Source: DASQFQ01 sp038327685 (GTDB lineage Bacteria > Actinomycetota > Thermoleophilia > Solirubrobacterales > Solirubrobacteraceae). From it: a DNA stretch of 18,902 nucleotides. Below are positions 12,448-18,902 of the stretch, piece by piece. Location of the stretch: assembly GCA_038327685.1 (NCBI GenBank), contig JBBQLH010000080.1, forward strand, positions 1 to 18,902, in the 5' to 3' direction. Numbering within the stretch: position 1 is the stretch's first letter; every line of letters starts with the position of its first letter. The notes under the pieces are model-generated. The model ran no database searches. It had not been told where the DNA came from and saw only the letters and a list, made by a program, of their open reading frames with translations. A program made the position numbers and the translations under genes.

Positions 12448-13622
12448 TAGTGAAGGGTGCGCTCGACGCCGCGGCGCTCGAGCGCGCGGGCGACGATCAG
12501 CCGCTGGATCTCGCTCGTGCCCTCCCAGATGCGGTCGACGCGCAGCTCGCGCAGGAAGCGCTCGGCCACGTTGGTGCGCAGGTAGCCGCGGCCGCCGAAC
12601 ACCTGGACGGCGCGGTCGGCGCAGCGGCAGGCCGCCTCGGACACGAACAGCTTGGCCATCGATGCCTTCGCGTGCACGAGCTTCGGGTCCGCGCCCGCGT
12701 CGGCCAGCCGCGCCACCTGCAGCGTCAGCGCGCGGCCCGCCGCGGCGTCGGCGGCCGAGTCGGCGAGCGGGAAGGAGACGCCCTGGTGGTCCATGATCCG
12801 GCGCCCGCCCTGCTCGCGCTGCAGGGCCCACGCGGTCGCCTCCTCGAGCAGCCGCCACATCGCGCCGACGCCGCGCGCCGCGATCCCGATCCGCTCCTCG
12901 GTGAACCACGCGCGCTGCAGCTCGTCACCGGCGCCGAGGCCGCCGATCACGTCGTCGTCGCCGACCTCGACGCGCTCGAAGCGGATCGTCGGGTGGCCGT
13001 GCGGATAGGTGTGCGTGAACGGCGGGTTGTCGACCACCGAGATGCCGGGCCGCTCGCTGTCGACGAGGAACAGCGTCGGCCCCTCGCCCTCGGCGTCGGC
13101 CATGACGATGTAGACCGCCGCGACGTCGCCGTAGGTCACGAACCACTTCTCGCCGTCGATCACCCAGCCGCCCTTGCGCCGCCGCGCGGTCGTCGCGATG
13201 CCCGAGGGGTCCGAGCCCGTGTGCTCCTCGGTCACGGCGTAGGCGTCGTGGAGCTCGCCGCGCAGTGCCGGGCGCAGCCAGCGATCGACCTGCTCCGCCG
13301 ATCCCGACGCGAGCACGTTGTAGGCGCTGGGCACGTACCACGACAGCGCGTTGGTCGAGCGCCCGAACTGCTCCTCGACGAGCACCCATTCGAGCTTCGA
13401 CCACCCCTGCCCGCCGTGCTCGCGCGCGTGCAGCCCGCCGTGCAGCTCCGCGGCCATCGCCGCGGCCTTGATCCGCTGCACCTCGGCCGCCGGCAGCCCG
13501 CCCCCGGCGACCTCGGCCTGCACCTCGAGCGGCATCAGCATGTCCTCGACGAACCGCCGCGCACGCGCGTGCAGCTCCGCCTGCGCCGGGGTCAGCTCGG
13601 TCACGTCGAGCGTCACGCTCAT
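12447..13622 (-). CDS. Acyl-CoA dehydrogenase family protein
   Basis: This 391-residue protein has the normal length for acyl-CoA dehydrogenases, FAD flavoenzymes that oxidise acyl-CoA at the alpha-beta bond and pass electrons to ETF. Visible features are the N-terminal helical domain (ELTPAQAELHARARRFVEDML); the middle strand domain with AYAVTEEHTGSDPSG and WVIDGEKWFVTYGDVA; and the C-terminal helices with VQVFGGRGYLR. RIWEGTSEIQRLI places the catalytic Glu at about 367, in the position used by short- and medium-chain members. The ATG at 13622 overlaps the upstream oxidoreductase by 4 nt, and the stop overlaps the synthetase start. The substrate is not predictable; the operon suggests an acid produced by the oxidoreductase/Rieske pathway. 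Confidence 0.93.
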   Translation of the reverse strand: MSVTLDVTELTPAQAELHARARRFVEDMLMPLEVQAEVAGGGLPAAEVQRIKAAAMAAELHGGLHAREHGGQGWSKLEWVLVEEQFGRSTNALSWYVPSAYNVLASGSAEQVDRWLRPALRGELHDAYAVTEEHTGSDPSGIATTARRRKGGWVIDGEKWFVTYGDVAAVYIVMADAEGEGPTLFLVDSERPGISVVDNPPFTHTYPHGHPTIRFERVEVGDDDVIGGLGAGDELQRAWFTEERIGIAARGVGAMWRLLEEATAWALQREQGGRRIMDHQGVSFPLADSAADAAAGRALTLQVARLADAGADPKLVHAKASMAKLFVSEAACRCADRAVQVFGGRGYLRTNVAERFLRELRVDRIWEGTSEIQRLIVARALERRGVERTLH

Positions 13623-15274
13623 CCGCGTGCGGTCTCCGCCCCGACCGGCGCGCGACCATCGCGGTGAGGCACGCGCGTGCGCAGACGCTGCCAGCGTTGG
13701 TCGTGCAGGATGCGCTTTGCCGCGTTGTGGCCGCCGGCCGCCATCACGCCGCCGCCCGGGTGCGTCCCCGCGCCGCAGAGGTACAACCCATCGACCGGAG
13801 TCGCGTACTGCGCCAGCGCCGGGGTCGGGCGCATGAACGCCATCTGGTCGAGCCCCTGCTCGCCCTGGAAGATGCTGCCGCCGAGCAGGCCGAAGATCCG
13901 CTCGAGATCGGGCGGGGCGAGCACCTCGTGGTGCACGACCGCGTCGCTGACGTTCGGCGCGACCGCCGCGAGCTGGTCGAGGCAGGCCTTCGCGTAGGAC
14001 TCGCGCGAGCCCTCGGGCCAGCCCTCCTCGTCGTAGAGGCCGTACTGCGTGAACATCGTCATCACCGTCGAGCCGTCGTCCGACAGCGTCGGGTCGATGC
14101 TCGACGGGACCTCGACCTCGAGGTAGGGCGACTCGGACGGCCTGCCGCGCACCGCGTCCTGCCACGCGCGCTCGAGGTAGTCGATCGAGGGGCAGAACGC
14201 GACGCCGGAGCGCAGGAGCATGTGGCGATCCTCGTCGGTCACGCCCTCGTAACGCGGCGGCTCCGACAGCACCCAGTTGACCTTCACCGACCCGCCGCGC
14301 GTCTTGTAGCGCTGGAGCTCCTCGACGACCTCGTCGGGGAAGTGCTCGGCGCCGGCGAGCTCGAGCACGGTCGTCTTCGGGTGCGCGCCCGAGACCACGA
14401 CCGGCGCCCGCAGCTCCTCGCCGCTCTCCAGCGTCACGCCGAGGACGCGCCCGTCGCGCACGTCGATCGAGCGCACCGCGGCGCCCGTGCGCATGACCGC
14501 GCCGAAGGACTCGGCGCTGCGGGCGATCGCCATCGAGATCGAGCCCATGCCGCCCCTGACGTGCCCCCACAGCCCCGGCACGCCGTCGATCTCACCGAGC
14601 GCGTGGTGGAGCAGGTTGTAGGCGGTGCCCGGCGTCCGCGGCCCCGCCCACACGCCGACGACGCCGGTCGACGCGGTCGCGCCCTTGAAGAGATCGTTCT
14701 CGAACCAGTCGTCGAGCAGGTCGCCGACCGACATCGTCATCACGCGGTAGAAGTCGTGGACGTCGCGCTTGCTCAGCCCGGCGGCGCGGCCGGCCTCGCG
14801 CAGCAGCCCGAGCAGATCGCCCGGGCGCTTGGAGCCGAGCGCCGGCGGCGGGCGCAGCATCAGCGAGCGCAGGAAGCCGGCCATGCGCTCGAGCAGGTCC
14901 TCGAAGGCCGGGTAGGCCGCGGCGTCCTTGCGCGAGAAGCGCGCGAGCGACTCGCACGTGGCGGCCTGGTCGTTGTGGAAGAACATCACGCGCCCGTCGC
15001 CGTCGATGGCCGCGTAGGCGGGGTCGAGGGGATGGACCTCGTAGCCGACTTCCTTGAGGCGCAGGTCCTCCACCACGCGCGGCTGCAGCAGCGAGACGAC
15101 GTAGGAGGCCCGCGAGATGCGCTGACCCGGCCACACCTCCTCGGTCACGCACGCGCCGCCGAGGATGTCGCGGCGCTCGACCACGCAGACGCGCAGCCCG
15201 GCCCGCGCGAGGTAGGCGGCGGCGGTGAGCCCGTTGTGGCCGCCGCCGACGACGATCGCGTCGTAGTCGGTCAT
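13619..15274 (-). CDS. PYROXD2-like FAD-dependent oxidoreductase (copy A)
   Basis: This 551-residue protein belongs to the phytoene-desaturase-related (COG1233, PYROXD2) group. The dinucleotide-binding GGGHNG is at 10-15, VCVVERRDILGGAC follows at about 34-47, and the C-terminal FAD contact is GLYLCGAGTHPGGGVMAAGGHNAA. All intervening blocks are present (for example GLWGHVRGGMGSISMAIA and VVVSGAHPKTTVLEL), so it is intact. The ATG at 15274 is supported by a strong promoter whose -10 box ends 7 nt before it, predicting a leaderless mRNA. It heads the leftward operon and diverges from the Rieske oxygenase gene. The reaction is unknown for this subgroup; an amine or polyene oxidase or dehydrogenase step is a reasonable guess given the Rieske and PotD-like neighbours. 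Confidence 0.92.
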   Translation of the reverse strand: MTDYDAIVVGGGHNGLTAAAYLARAGLRVCVVERRDILGGACVTEEVWPGQRISRASYVVSLLQPRVVEDLRLKEVGYEVHPLDPAYAAIDGDGRVMFFHNDQAATCESLARFSRKDAAAYPAFEDLLERMAGFLRSLMLRPPPALGSKRPGDLLGLLREAGRAAGLSKRDVHDFYRVMTMSVGDLLDDWFENDLFKGATASTGVVGVWAGPRTPGTAYNLLHHALGEIDGVPGLWGHVRGGMGSISMAIARSAESFGAVMRTGAAVRSIDVRDGRVLGVTLESGEELRAPVVVSGAHPKTTVLELAGAEHFPDEVVEELQRYKTRGGSVKVNWVLSEPPRYEGVTDEDRHMLLRSGVAFCPSIDYLERAWQDAVRGRPSESPYLEVEVPSSIDPTLSDDGSTVMTMFTQYGLYDEEGWPEGSRESYAKACLDQLAAVAPNVSDAVVHHEVLAPPDLERIFGLLGGSIFQGEQGLDQMAFMRPTPALAQYATPVDGLYLCGAGTHPGGGVMAAGGHNAAKRILHDQRWQRLRTRVPHRDGRAPVGAETARG

Positions 15275-15281
15275 GGCGGGC

Positions 15282-15310
15282 AAGCTAGCCCTTCCTGACC
15301 TTGTAGTCAA
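15282..15310 (-). promoter_or_regulatory. Promoter of the oxidoreductase operon
   Basis: On the leftward strand TTGACT (15310-15305), a 17-bp spacer and TAGCTT (15287-15282) form a near-consensus promoter. The first transcribed base would be about 15275, at the start codon (15274). The -35 region is shared with the rightward side, so both directions may be controlled together. Confidence 0.6.
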
Positions 15311-15332
15311 ATGCACGAAGTCTTGATACGCT
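15301..15332 (+). promoter_or_regulatory. Possible promoter of the Rieske oxygenase gene
   Basis: TTGTAG (15301-15306) overlaps the leftward -35 box, and TACGCT (15327-15332) lies 10 nt before the ATG at 15343. The 20-bp spacing is long, and the -10 choice is uncertain. The gene has no clear ribosome site, which agrees with a very short leader. Confidence 0.3.
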
Positions 15333-15342
15333 CCCGCCCGTC

Positions 15343-16479
15343 ATGGCCCCCCCGTTCACCGCCGACGAGCTCTCGGAGACCCGCAGGCCGCTGCTCGAGG
15401 CGACCCAGCTGCCGCCGCGCGCCTACGTCGACGACGCGGTCGCCGACTGGGAGGCCGAGCACCTCTTCCTCGGCGGCTGGGTCTGCGTCGGCCACGCGCA
15501 GCCGCTCGCGGAGCGCGGCCGCTTCCTGACCCGCCAGATCAAGGACGAGAGCTTCCTGTTCGTCGGCGACGACGAGGGCCGCGCGCACGGCTTCTTCAAC
15601 GTCTGCCGCCACCGCGGCGCCCGCCTCGTCTCAGAGCGCGAGGGCACGATGCGCCGCCTCCAGTGCCCCTACCACGCCTGGTGCTACCGCTTCGACGGCA
15701 GCCTGCTGAGCGCGCCGCACACGGACGAGATCGAGAATTTCGACCCCGCCACCTCCGGGCTCAACCGCCTCCGCATGGAGGAGGTCCACGGGCTGCTCTT
15801 CGCCGACGTCTCGGGCACCGCGGGCCCGCTCACCGACCACCTCGGCGATCTCGCCCCGCACCTCGAGCACTATCGCCTCGGCGCGCTCGAGCGCGCCGCC
15901 GCGATCACCTACGACGTGCGTGCCAACTGGAAGGCGATCGTCGAGAACTACTCCGAGTGTCTCCACTGCCCCGGGGTGCATCCCGAGCTCAACCGCCTCT
16001 CGCACTACCTCAGCGGCGACGAGTACGAGGGCGCGGGCGCCTGGTGCGGGGGCTCGATGACGCTGACCGAGGGCGCCGAGACGATGGCCTCCAATGGCGG
16101 CCACGCGAACCGGCCGCCGATCGGCGGGCTGACCGAGACCGAGCAGCGTGACGTCCTCTACTTCGCGCTCTTCCCCAACCTGCTCGTCTCCCTGCACCCG
16201 GACTACGTGATGGTCCACACGCTGTGGCCGCGCGGCGCCGGGCGCACGGAGGTCGTGTGCGAGTGGTACTTCGAGCCGGAGACGATCGCGCGCCCTGGCT
16301 TCGACCCCGCCGACGCGGTCGAGTTCTGGGACACCGTCAACCGCCAGGACTGGCACGTCTGCGAGCTCGTCCAGCGCGGCATCGGCTCGCGCGGCCACGT
16401 CCCCGGCCGCTACACGGAGACCGAGCAGACCGTCCACGCCTTCGATCAGCTCGTCGCCGAGGCCTACCTGTCGCCGTGA
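15343..16479 (+). CDS. Rieske non-heme iron oxygenase, alpha subunit
   Basis: This 378-residue protein has a Rieske [2Fe-2S] motif, C88-R-H90 ... C108-P-Y-H111. The catalytic domain has E201-N202-Y203-S-E205-C-L-H208-C-P-G-V-H213, giving the two His iron ligands; D336 (NRQDWHVCE) is the likely carboxylate ligand. Blocks such as ANWKAIVENYSECLHCPGVH, FPNLLVSLHPDYVMVHTLWP and VQRGIGSRG resemble the glycine-betaine monooxygenase (GbcA) and stachydrine demethylase group rather than dioxygenases of aromatic rings. The enzyme would use O2 and electrons from a reductase to hydroxylate or N-demethylate its substrate; no reductase gene is in the window. Its stop overlaps the next TetR gene by 4 nt (GTGA), so that regulator is coupled to it. 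The substrate class is inferred. Confidence 0.93.
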   Translation: MAPPFTADELSETRRPLLEATQLPPRAYVDDAVADWEAEHLFLGGWVCVGHAQPLAERGRFLTRQIKDESFLFVGDDEGRAHGFFNVCRHRGARLVSEREGTMRRLQCPYHAWCYRFDGSLLSAPHTDEIENFDPATSGLNRLRMEEVHGLLFADVSGTAGPLTDHLGDLAPHLEHYRLGALERAAAITYDVRANWKAIVENYSECLHCPGVHPELNRLSHYLSGDEYEGAGAWCGGSMTLTEGAETMASNGGHANRPPIGGLTETEQRDVLYFALFPNLLVSLHPDYVMVHTLWPRGAGRTEVVCEWYFEPETIARPGFDPADAVEFWDTVNRQDWHVCELVQRGIGSRGHVPGRYTETEQTVHAFDQLVAEAYLSP

Positions 16480-17045
16480 GCACGCGCGAGCGGATCCTCG
16501 ACGCGGCCGTCGAGCGGATCGCCAGCGATGGCATCGACGCGGTGCGGATCGCGCGCATCGCAATGGACGCGCGGGTCTCGACGGCGCTCGTCCACTACCA
16601 CTTCGCCACCCGGGAGGCGCTGCTCGCCGAGGCGCTCGAGCACTCCTTCGAGACGGCGGGCGCGGTGCGCGACGAACCGGGCGACCCGGCGACGCGCCTG
16701 CGCTCGATGGTCAAGCAGTGCCTCCCGCTGCCCGGCGAGCAGGAGCGCGACTGGGTGCTGTGGGTGGAGCTGTGGCTGCGCGCCGTCCGCCACCCCGAGC
16801 TGCGCCCGACCGCGGCCAAGCTCTACGCGCGCATGCACGAGTGGCTCGTCGAGGCGATCGAGGCCGGCGACTTCGGCCCCGTCGACGCCGGCGCGATCGC
16901 CGACCGCACGCTCGCGCTGATCGACGGGTTCGGGGTGCGCGCGCTGCTCGGCGACCCGGCGGTGCCGCTGGAGCGGGCGCGTGAGGAGGTCTGGCACGCA
17001 CTCGCGGGTGATCTGGGGTTGCGCGCCGGGGCTCCCAGCAGCTAG
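16476..17045 (+). CDS. TetR family transcriptional regulator (1)
   Basis: This 189-residue protein starts at a GTG that overlaps the Rieske stop (GTGA). The N-terminal TetR helix-turn-helix is clear: RERILDAAVERIASDGIDAVRIARIAMDARVSTALVHYHFATREALLAEALE, with the ALVHYHF recognition segment at about 41-47. The C-terminal ligand domain (WVLWVELWLRAVRHPEL) has a BetI-like flavour, fitting a pathway for betaine-type compounds. Being coupled to the oxygenase gene, it most likely represses the divergent promoter at 15280-15330; this is inferred. A ligand cannot be predicted from the sequence. Confidence 0.92.
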   Translation: MSTRERILDAAVERIASDGIDAVRIARIAMDARVSTALVHYHFATREALLAEALEHSFETAGAVRDEPGDPATRLRSMVKQCLPLPGEQERDWVLWVELWLRAVRHPELRPTAAKLYARMHEWLVEAIEAGDFGPVDAGAIADRTLALIDGFGVRALLGDPAVPLERAREEVWHALAGDLGLRAGAPSS

Positions 17046-17071
17046 GTTAGCTGAATCGTCGTTCGGATAAC
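17046..17071. promoter_or_regulatory. Operator-like inverted repeat before TetR 2
   Basis: GTTAGCTGAA (17046-17055), spacer TCGTCG, TTCGGATAAC (17062-17071): the arms match at 8 of 10 positions. The right arm contains a GATAAC -10-like box 6 nt before the ATG at 17078, so a bound repressor would block a leaderless transcript. Size and symmetry fit a TetR dimer, probably the regulator encoded just downstream. Confidence 0.55.
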
Positions 17072-17077
17072 TCTCCG

Positions 17078-17683
17078 ATGAGCCGACCGACCACCGGGCA
17101 CGTGCGCCGCCCCGCGATCCTCAAGGCGGCTGCGGAGGTGATCGCCGAGCGCGGCGTGATCGGCACGCGCATCGCCGACGTCGCCGAGCGTGCGGACACG
17201 AGCGCCCCTGGCGTCCTCTACTGGTTCGCCTCCAAGGACGAGCTGCTCACGGAGGCGCTCGCCTCCGCCGACGACCGCTTCTACGCCCAGCTCAGCGACG
17301 AGCTCGCGCGGCTGGACGGCGCGCGGGCGCGGCTCGCGCGCATCGTGGAGATGTGGCCCGCCGAGGGCGACGACGAGGTGGTGCTGTGGATGGAGCTGTG
17401 GGTGCGCGCGCTGCGCGACCCCGTGGTCAACGCCGCGCGCGAGCGGCTCGACCGGCGCTGGCGCACGGCGATCGCGGACGTCGTCCGCGAGGGCCAGGCC
17501 GCCGGCGAGTTCGCGCGCGTCGACCCCGTCGAGTTCGCGCTCATGCTCGGCGCGCTGATGGACGGCTTTGCGATCCAGCTCGCGCTCCGCGATCCGGCGG
17601 TCACGCCGGCGCGGGTGCACGAGCACTGCATGGCGCTGGTCGAGGAACGCCTGGGAACGGAGGGAGTGCACGATGCCATCTGA
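17078..17683 (+). CDS. TetR family transcriptional regulator (2)
   Basis: This 201-residue protein has an N-terminal TetR helix-turn-helix: RRPAILKAAAEVIAERGVIGTRIADVAERADTSAPGVLYWFASKDELLTEAL, with recognition segment GVLYWFAS at about 45-52. The ligand domain shares DDEVVLWMELWVRALRDPVV with TetR 1, so the two are related paralogues. A palindromic operator sits directly before its ATG, suggesting autorepression. The gene overlaps the start of the PotD-like gene by 11 nt, so it is probably cotranscribed with it and controls the transporter genes. Ligand unknown. Confidence 0.92.
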   Translation: MSRPTTGHVRRPAILKAAAEVIAERGVIGTRIADVAERADTSAPGVLYWFASKDELLTEALASADDRFYAQLSDELARLDGARARLARIVEMWPAEGDDEVVLWMELWVRALRDPVVNAARERLDRRWRTAIADVVREGQAAGEFARVDPVEFALMLGALMDGFAIQLALRDPAVTPARVHEHCMALVEERLGTEGVHDAI

Positions 17684-18808
17684 CCTCTTCAACGAGCCAC
17701 TGCGACGGCGGGAGCTGCTGCGGGGCGGCGCGGGCCTTGCGCTCGGGCTCGCCGGCTGCGGCGTCGGCAACGAGGCCAAGGCGCCGAAGAAGGCGACCGA
17801 GCGTCTCGTCAAGGCGGTGCCCGACGGCGACCTCGTCTACTTCAACTGGTCCGAGTACCTCGAGCCGAAGCTGATCAAGGCGTTCGAGAAGCGCTACGGC
17901 GTCAAGGTGCGCGAGTCCAACTTCGACTCGATGCAGGGCATGATGGCCAAGCTGCGCTCGGGCAACCGCTACGACCTCATCTTCCCGTCGTCCGAGTGGG
18001 CCGACCGCCTGCGCAAGGCCAACCAGCTGCTCAAGATCGACAAGGCCGCCGGGACGGTCTACGAGTACTTCGCCAAACCGTGGTACGACCCGGGCGCCGA
18101 CCACACGGTCCCCTACGCGCTCTACGCCACCGGGCTGATCTACCGCAAGGACAAGGTCAAGCTGACCGGCTCCTGGAACGACCTCGGCATCGACGCCGCG
18201 CGCAAGAAGACCTACCTCCTCGACGACTTTCAAGAGGTCATCGGCGCGGGCAACCTCGTCAACGGCAACAAGCTCAACGACACCGACGCCGCCGCGGTCG
18301 CGAAGGCCAAGCAGTGGGCCCTGGATCTCAAGCCCAAGCTGCGCGGCTTCTCCACCGACGACGTGCAGAACATGGTCAACGGCAACGCCTGGATCCACCA
18401 CGGCTGGAACGGCGACGTCGTCAACGTCCGCAACCAGGTCAAGACGCCCGAGAACTACTCCTTCCAGAAGTGCAAGGAGGGCATCCCGGTCGGCACGGAC
18501 TGCTTCGCGATCCCCGCCAACGCCGAGCACCCCGGCACCGCGCTGACGTTCATCGACTTCGTCCTCGACCCCGAGAACGCGTCGAAGAACATCGAGTACA
18601 TGGGCTACCCGATGCCCTACAAGGACCCGACGAGACGTTCGCGGGCCTGGTCAAGGACGACCCCTCCATGAACGTCACGATCGACGACCTGACCAACGGC
18701 CAGCAGTACGCCAACCTCGCCGCCGACGGCCGGCGCGCGTGGGACCAGGCCTGGACGGAGATCAAGGATGCTTCTATGAAGTCAACGGGACCTCGGCGAG
18801 GCGTTTGA
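17673..18808 (+). CDS. PotD-like polyamine/amine ABC transporter substrate-binding lipoprotein, frameshifted
   Basis: The ATG at 17673 has GGAGGG 8 nt upstream. The precursor carries a twin-arginine-type RRRELL (11-16) and lipobox LAGC (26-29), so it is an anchored lipoprotein. PotD-family landmarks follow: VYFNWSEYLEPKLIKAFEKRYGVKV, YDLIFPSSEWADRL, YLLDDFQEVIGA, FSTDDVQNMVNGNAWIHHGWNGD and GIPVGTDCFAIPANAEHPGTALTFIDFVL. A one-base loss in a C-run at 18626-18628 shifts the frame after MPYKDP; the correct continuation DETFAGLVKDDPSMNVTIDDL then reads to WTEIK. The normal C-terminus ends about there, and the last codons (about 18770-18808) come from inserted IS110-like DNA. The frameshift may be a sequencing error. 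The substrate is an amine by family; the specificity is unknown. The permease and ATPase genes are not in the window. Confidence 0.88.
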
Positions 18809-18902
18809 AGAGCTCGCGCGAGATGTGGCGTTTGAGGGCGCGCATGGCTTCTCGCTTGGTCTTGCCCTCTCGGACGCGGCGGTCGAGGTAGGCGCGCGTC
18901 TC
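18774..18902 (-). mobile_element. C-terminal end of an IS110-like transposase (partial)
   Basis: The leftward frame reads 42 residues, from ETRAYLDRRVREGKTKREAM through RALKRHISRELFKRL to a TAG at 18776-18774, and is cut by the window edge. The EGKTKREAMRALKRHI pattern matches the C-terminal tail of actinobacterial IS110 transposases as I recall them. Its stop lies within about 10 bp of the point where the PotD-like protein leaves its family pattern, so the IS end is very near 18770. IS110 elements carry a bridge RNA in a non-coding end; the end here is too short to hold it, so it should be at the other end, outside the window. Confidence 0.6.

Noticed and set aside
13623..14570. Upstream extension of the acyl-CoA dehydrogenase frame
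   Set aside because: It is antisense-free but lies in another frame of the intact oxidoreductase gene; the family's N-terminus begins at the ATG at 13622.
13664..15298. Rightward 544-residue frame opposite the oxidoreductase
   Set aside because: A His-, Arg- and Ala-rich shadow without domains; the leftward frame has the full FAD oxidoreductase pattern.

Overview
The window is high-GC DNA with several -10 boxes lying only 6-7 nt before start codons (leaderless style). It carries a primary sigma factor, PgsA, FolE2, PYROXD2-type oxidoreductases and a Rieske oxygenase. This suits a soil actinobacterium, most likely Thermoleophilia/Solirubrobacterales; the taxon is inferred, since no marker RNA is present.

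Region 1 (1-5395) looks like the replication/partition end of an integrated plasmid-like element. All main genes read leftward and are chained by 4-nt overlaps: a large winged-helix candidate replication protein (2976-4748), a ParA ATPase (1820-2653), a small ribbon-helix-helix partner (1410-1823) and a Replication-relaxation family protein (322-1041). Two further open frames (2650-2979, 1045-1413) sit exactly in the gaps but are doubtful, because they coincide with structured DNA. That DNA includes a 17-unit, 8-bp-period TGCGCA array just upstream of parA (candidate centromere), a 101-nt stretch with no A on the + strand, a perfect 19-bp inverted repeat and a triple 11-bp motif. Upstream of the replication gene, on the opposite strand, there is a compact promoter - hairpin - hairpin - terminator unit that looks like a countertranscribed RNA. 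The element abuts the 3' end of tRNA-Tyr (5396-5477), a classic attachment position. No integrase is visible. The extreme left holds two direct repeats resembling an IS21-type terminus.

Region 2 (5396-10508) is chromosomal: tRNA-Tyr, a GNAT of the LuxI/FeeM acyltransferase type, rpoD (leftward), folE2 (rightward), pgsA and a secreted sialidase-like propeller protein (both leftward).

Region 3 (10519-18902) is a catabolic module around a divergent promoter at about 15275-15340. Leftward are a PYROXD2-like FAD oxidoreductase, an acyl-CoA dehydrogenase, an NDP-forming acyl-CoA synthetase that lacks its middle, and a second FAD oxidoreductase that is broken. Rightward are a Rieske oxygenase of the glycine-betaine/stachydrine type, two TetR regulators and a PotD-like substrate-binding lipoprotein. 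An IS110-like transposase end interrupts the module at the right edge. Together the intact parts suggest uptake and oxidation of an amine or quaternary-ammonium compound under TetR control. The broken genes mean that the module is decaying or that the assembly has errors here.
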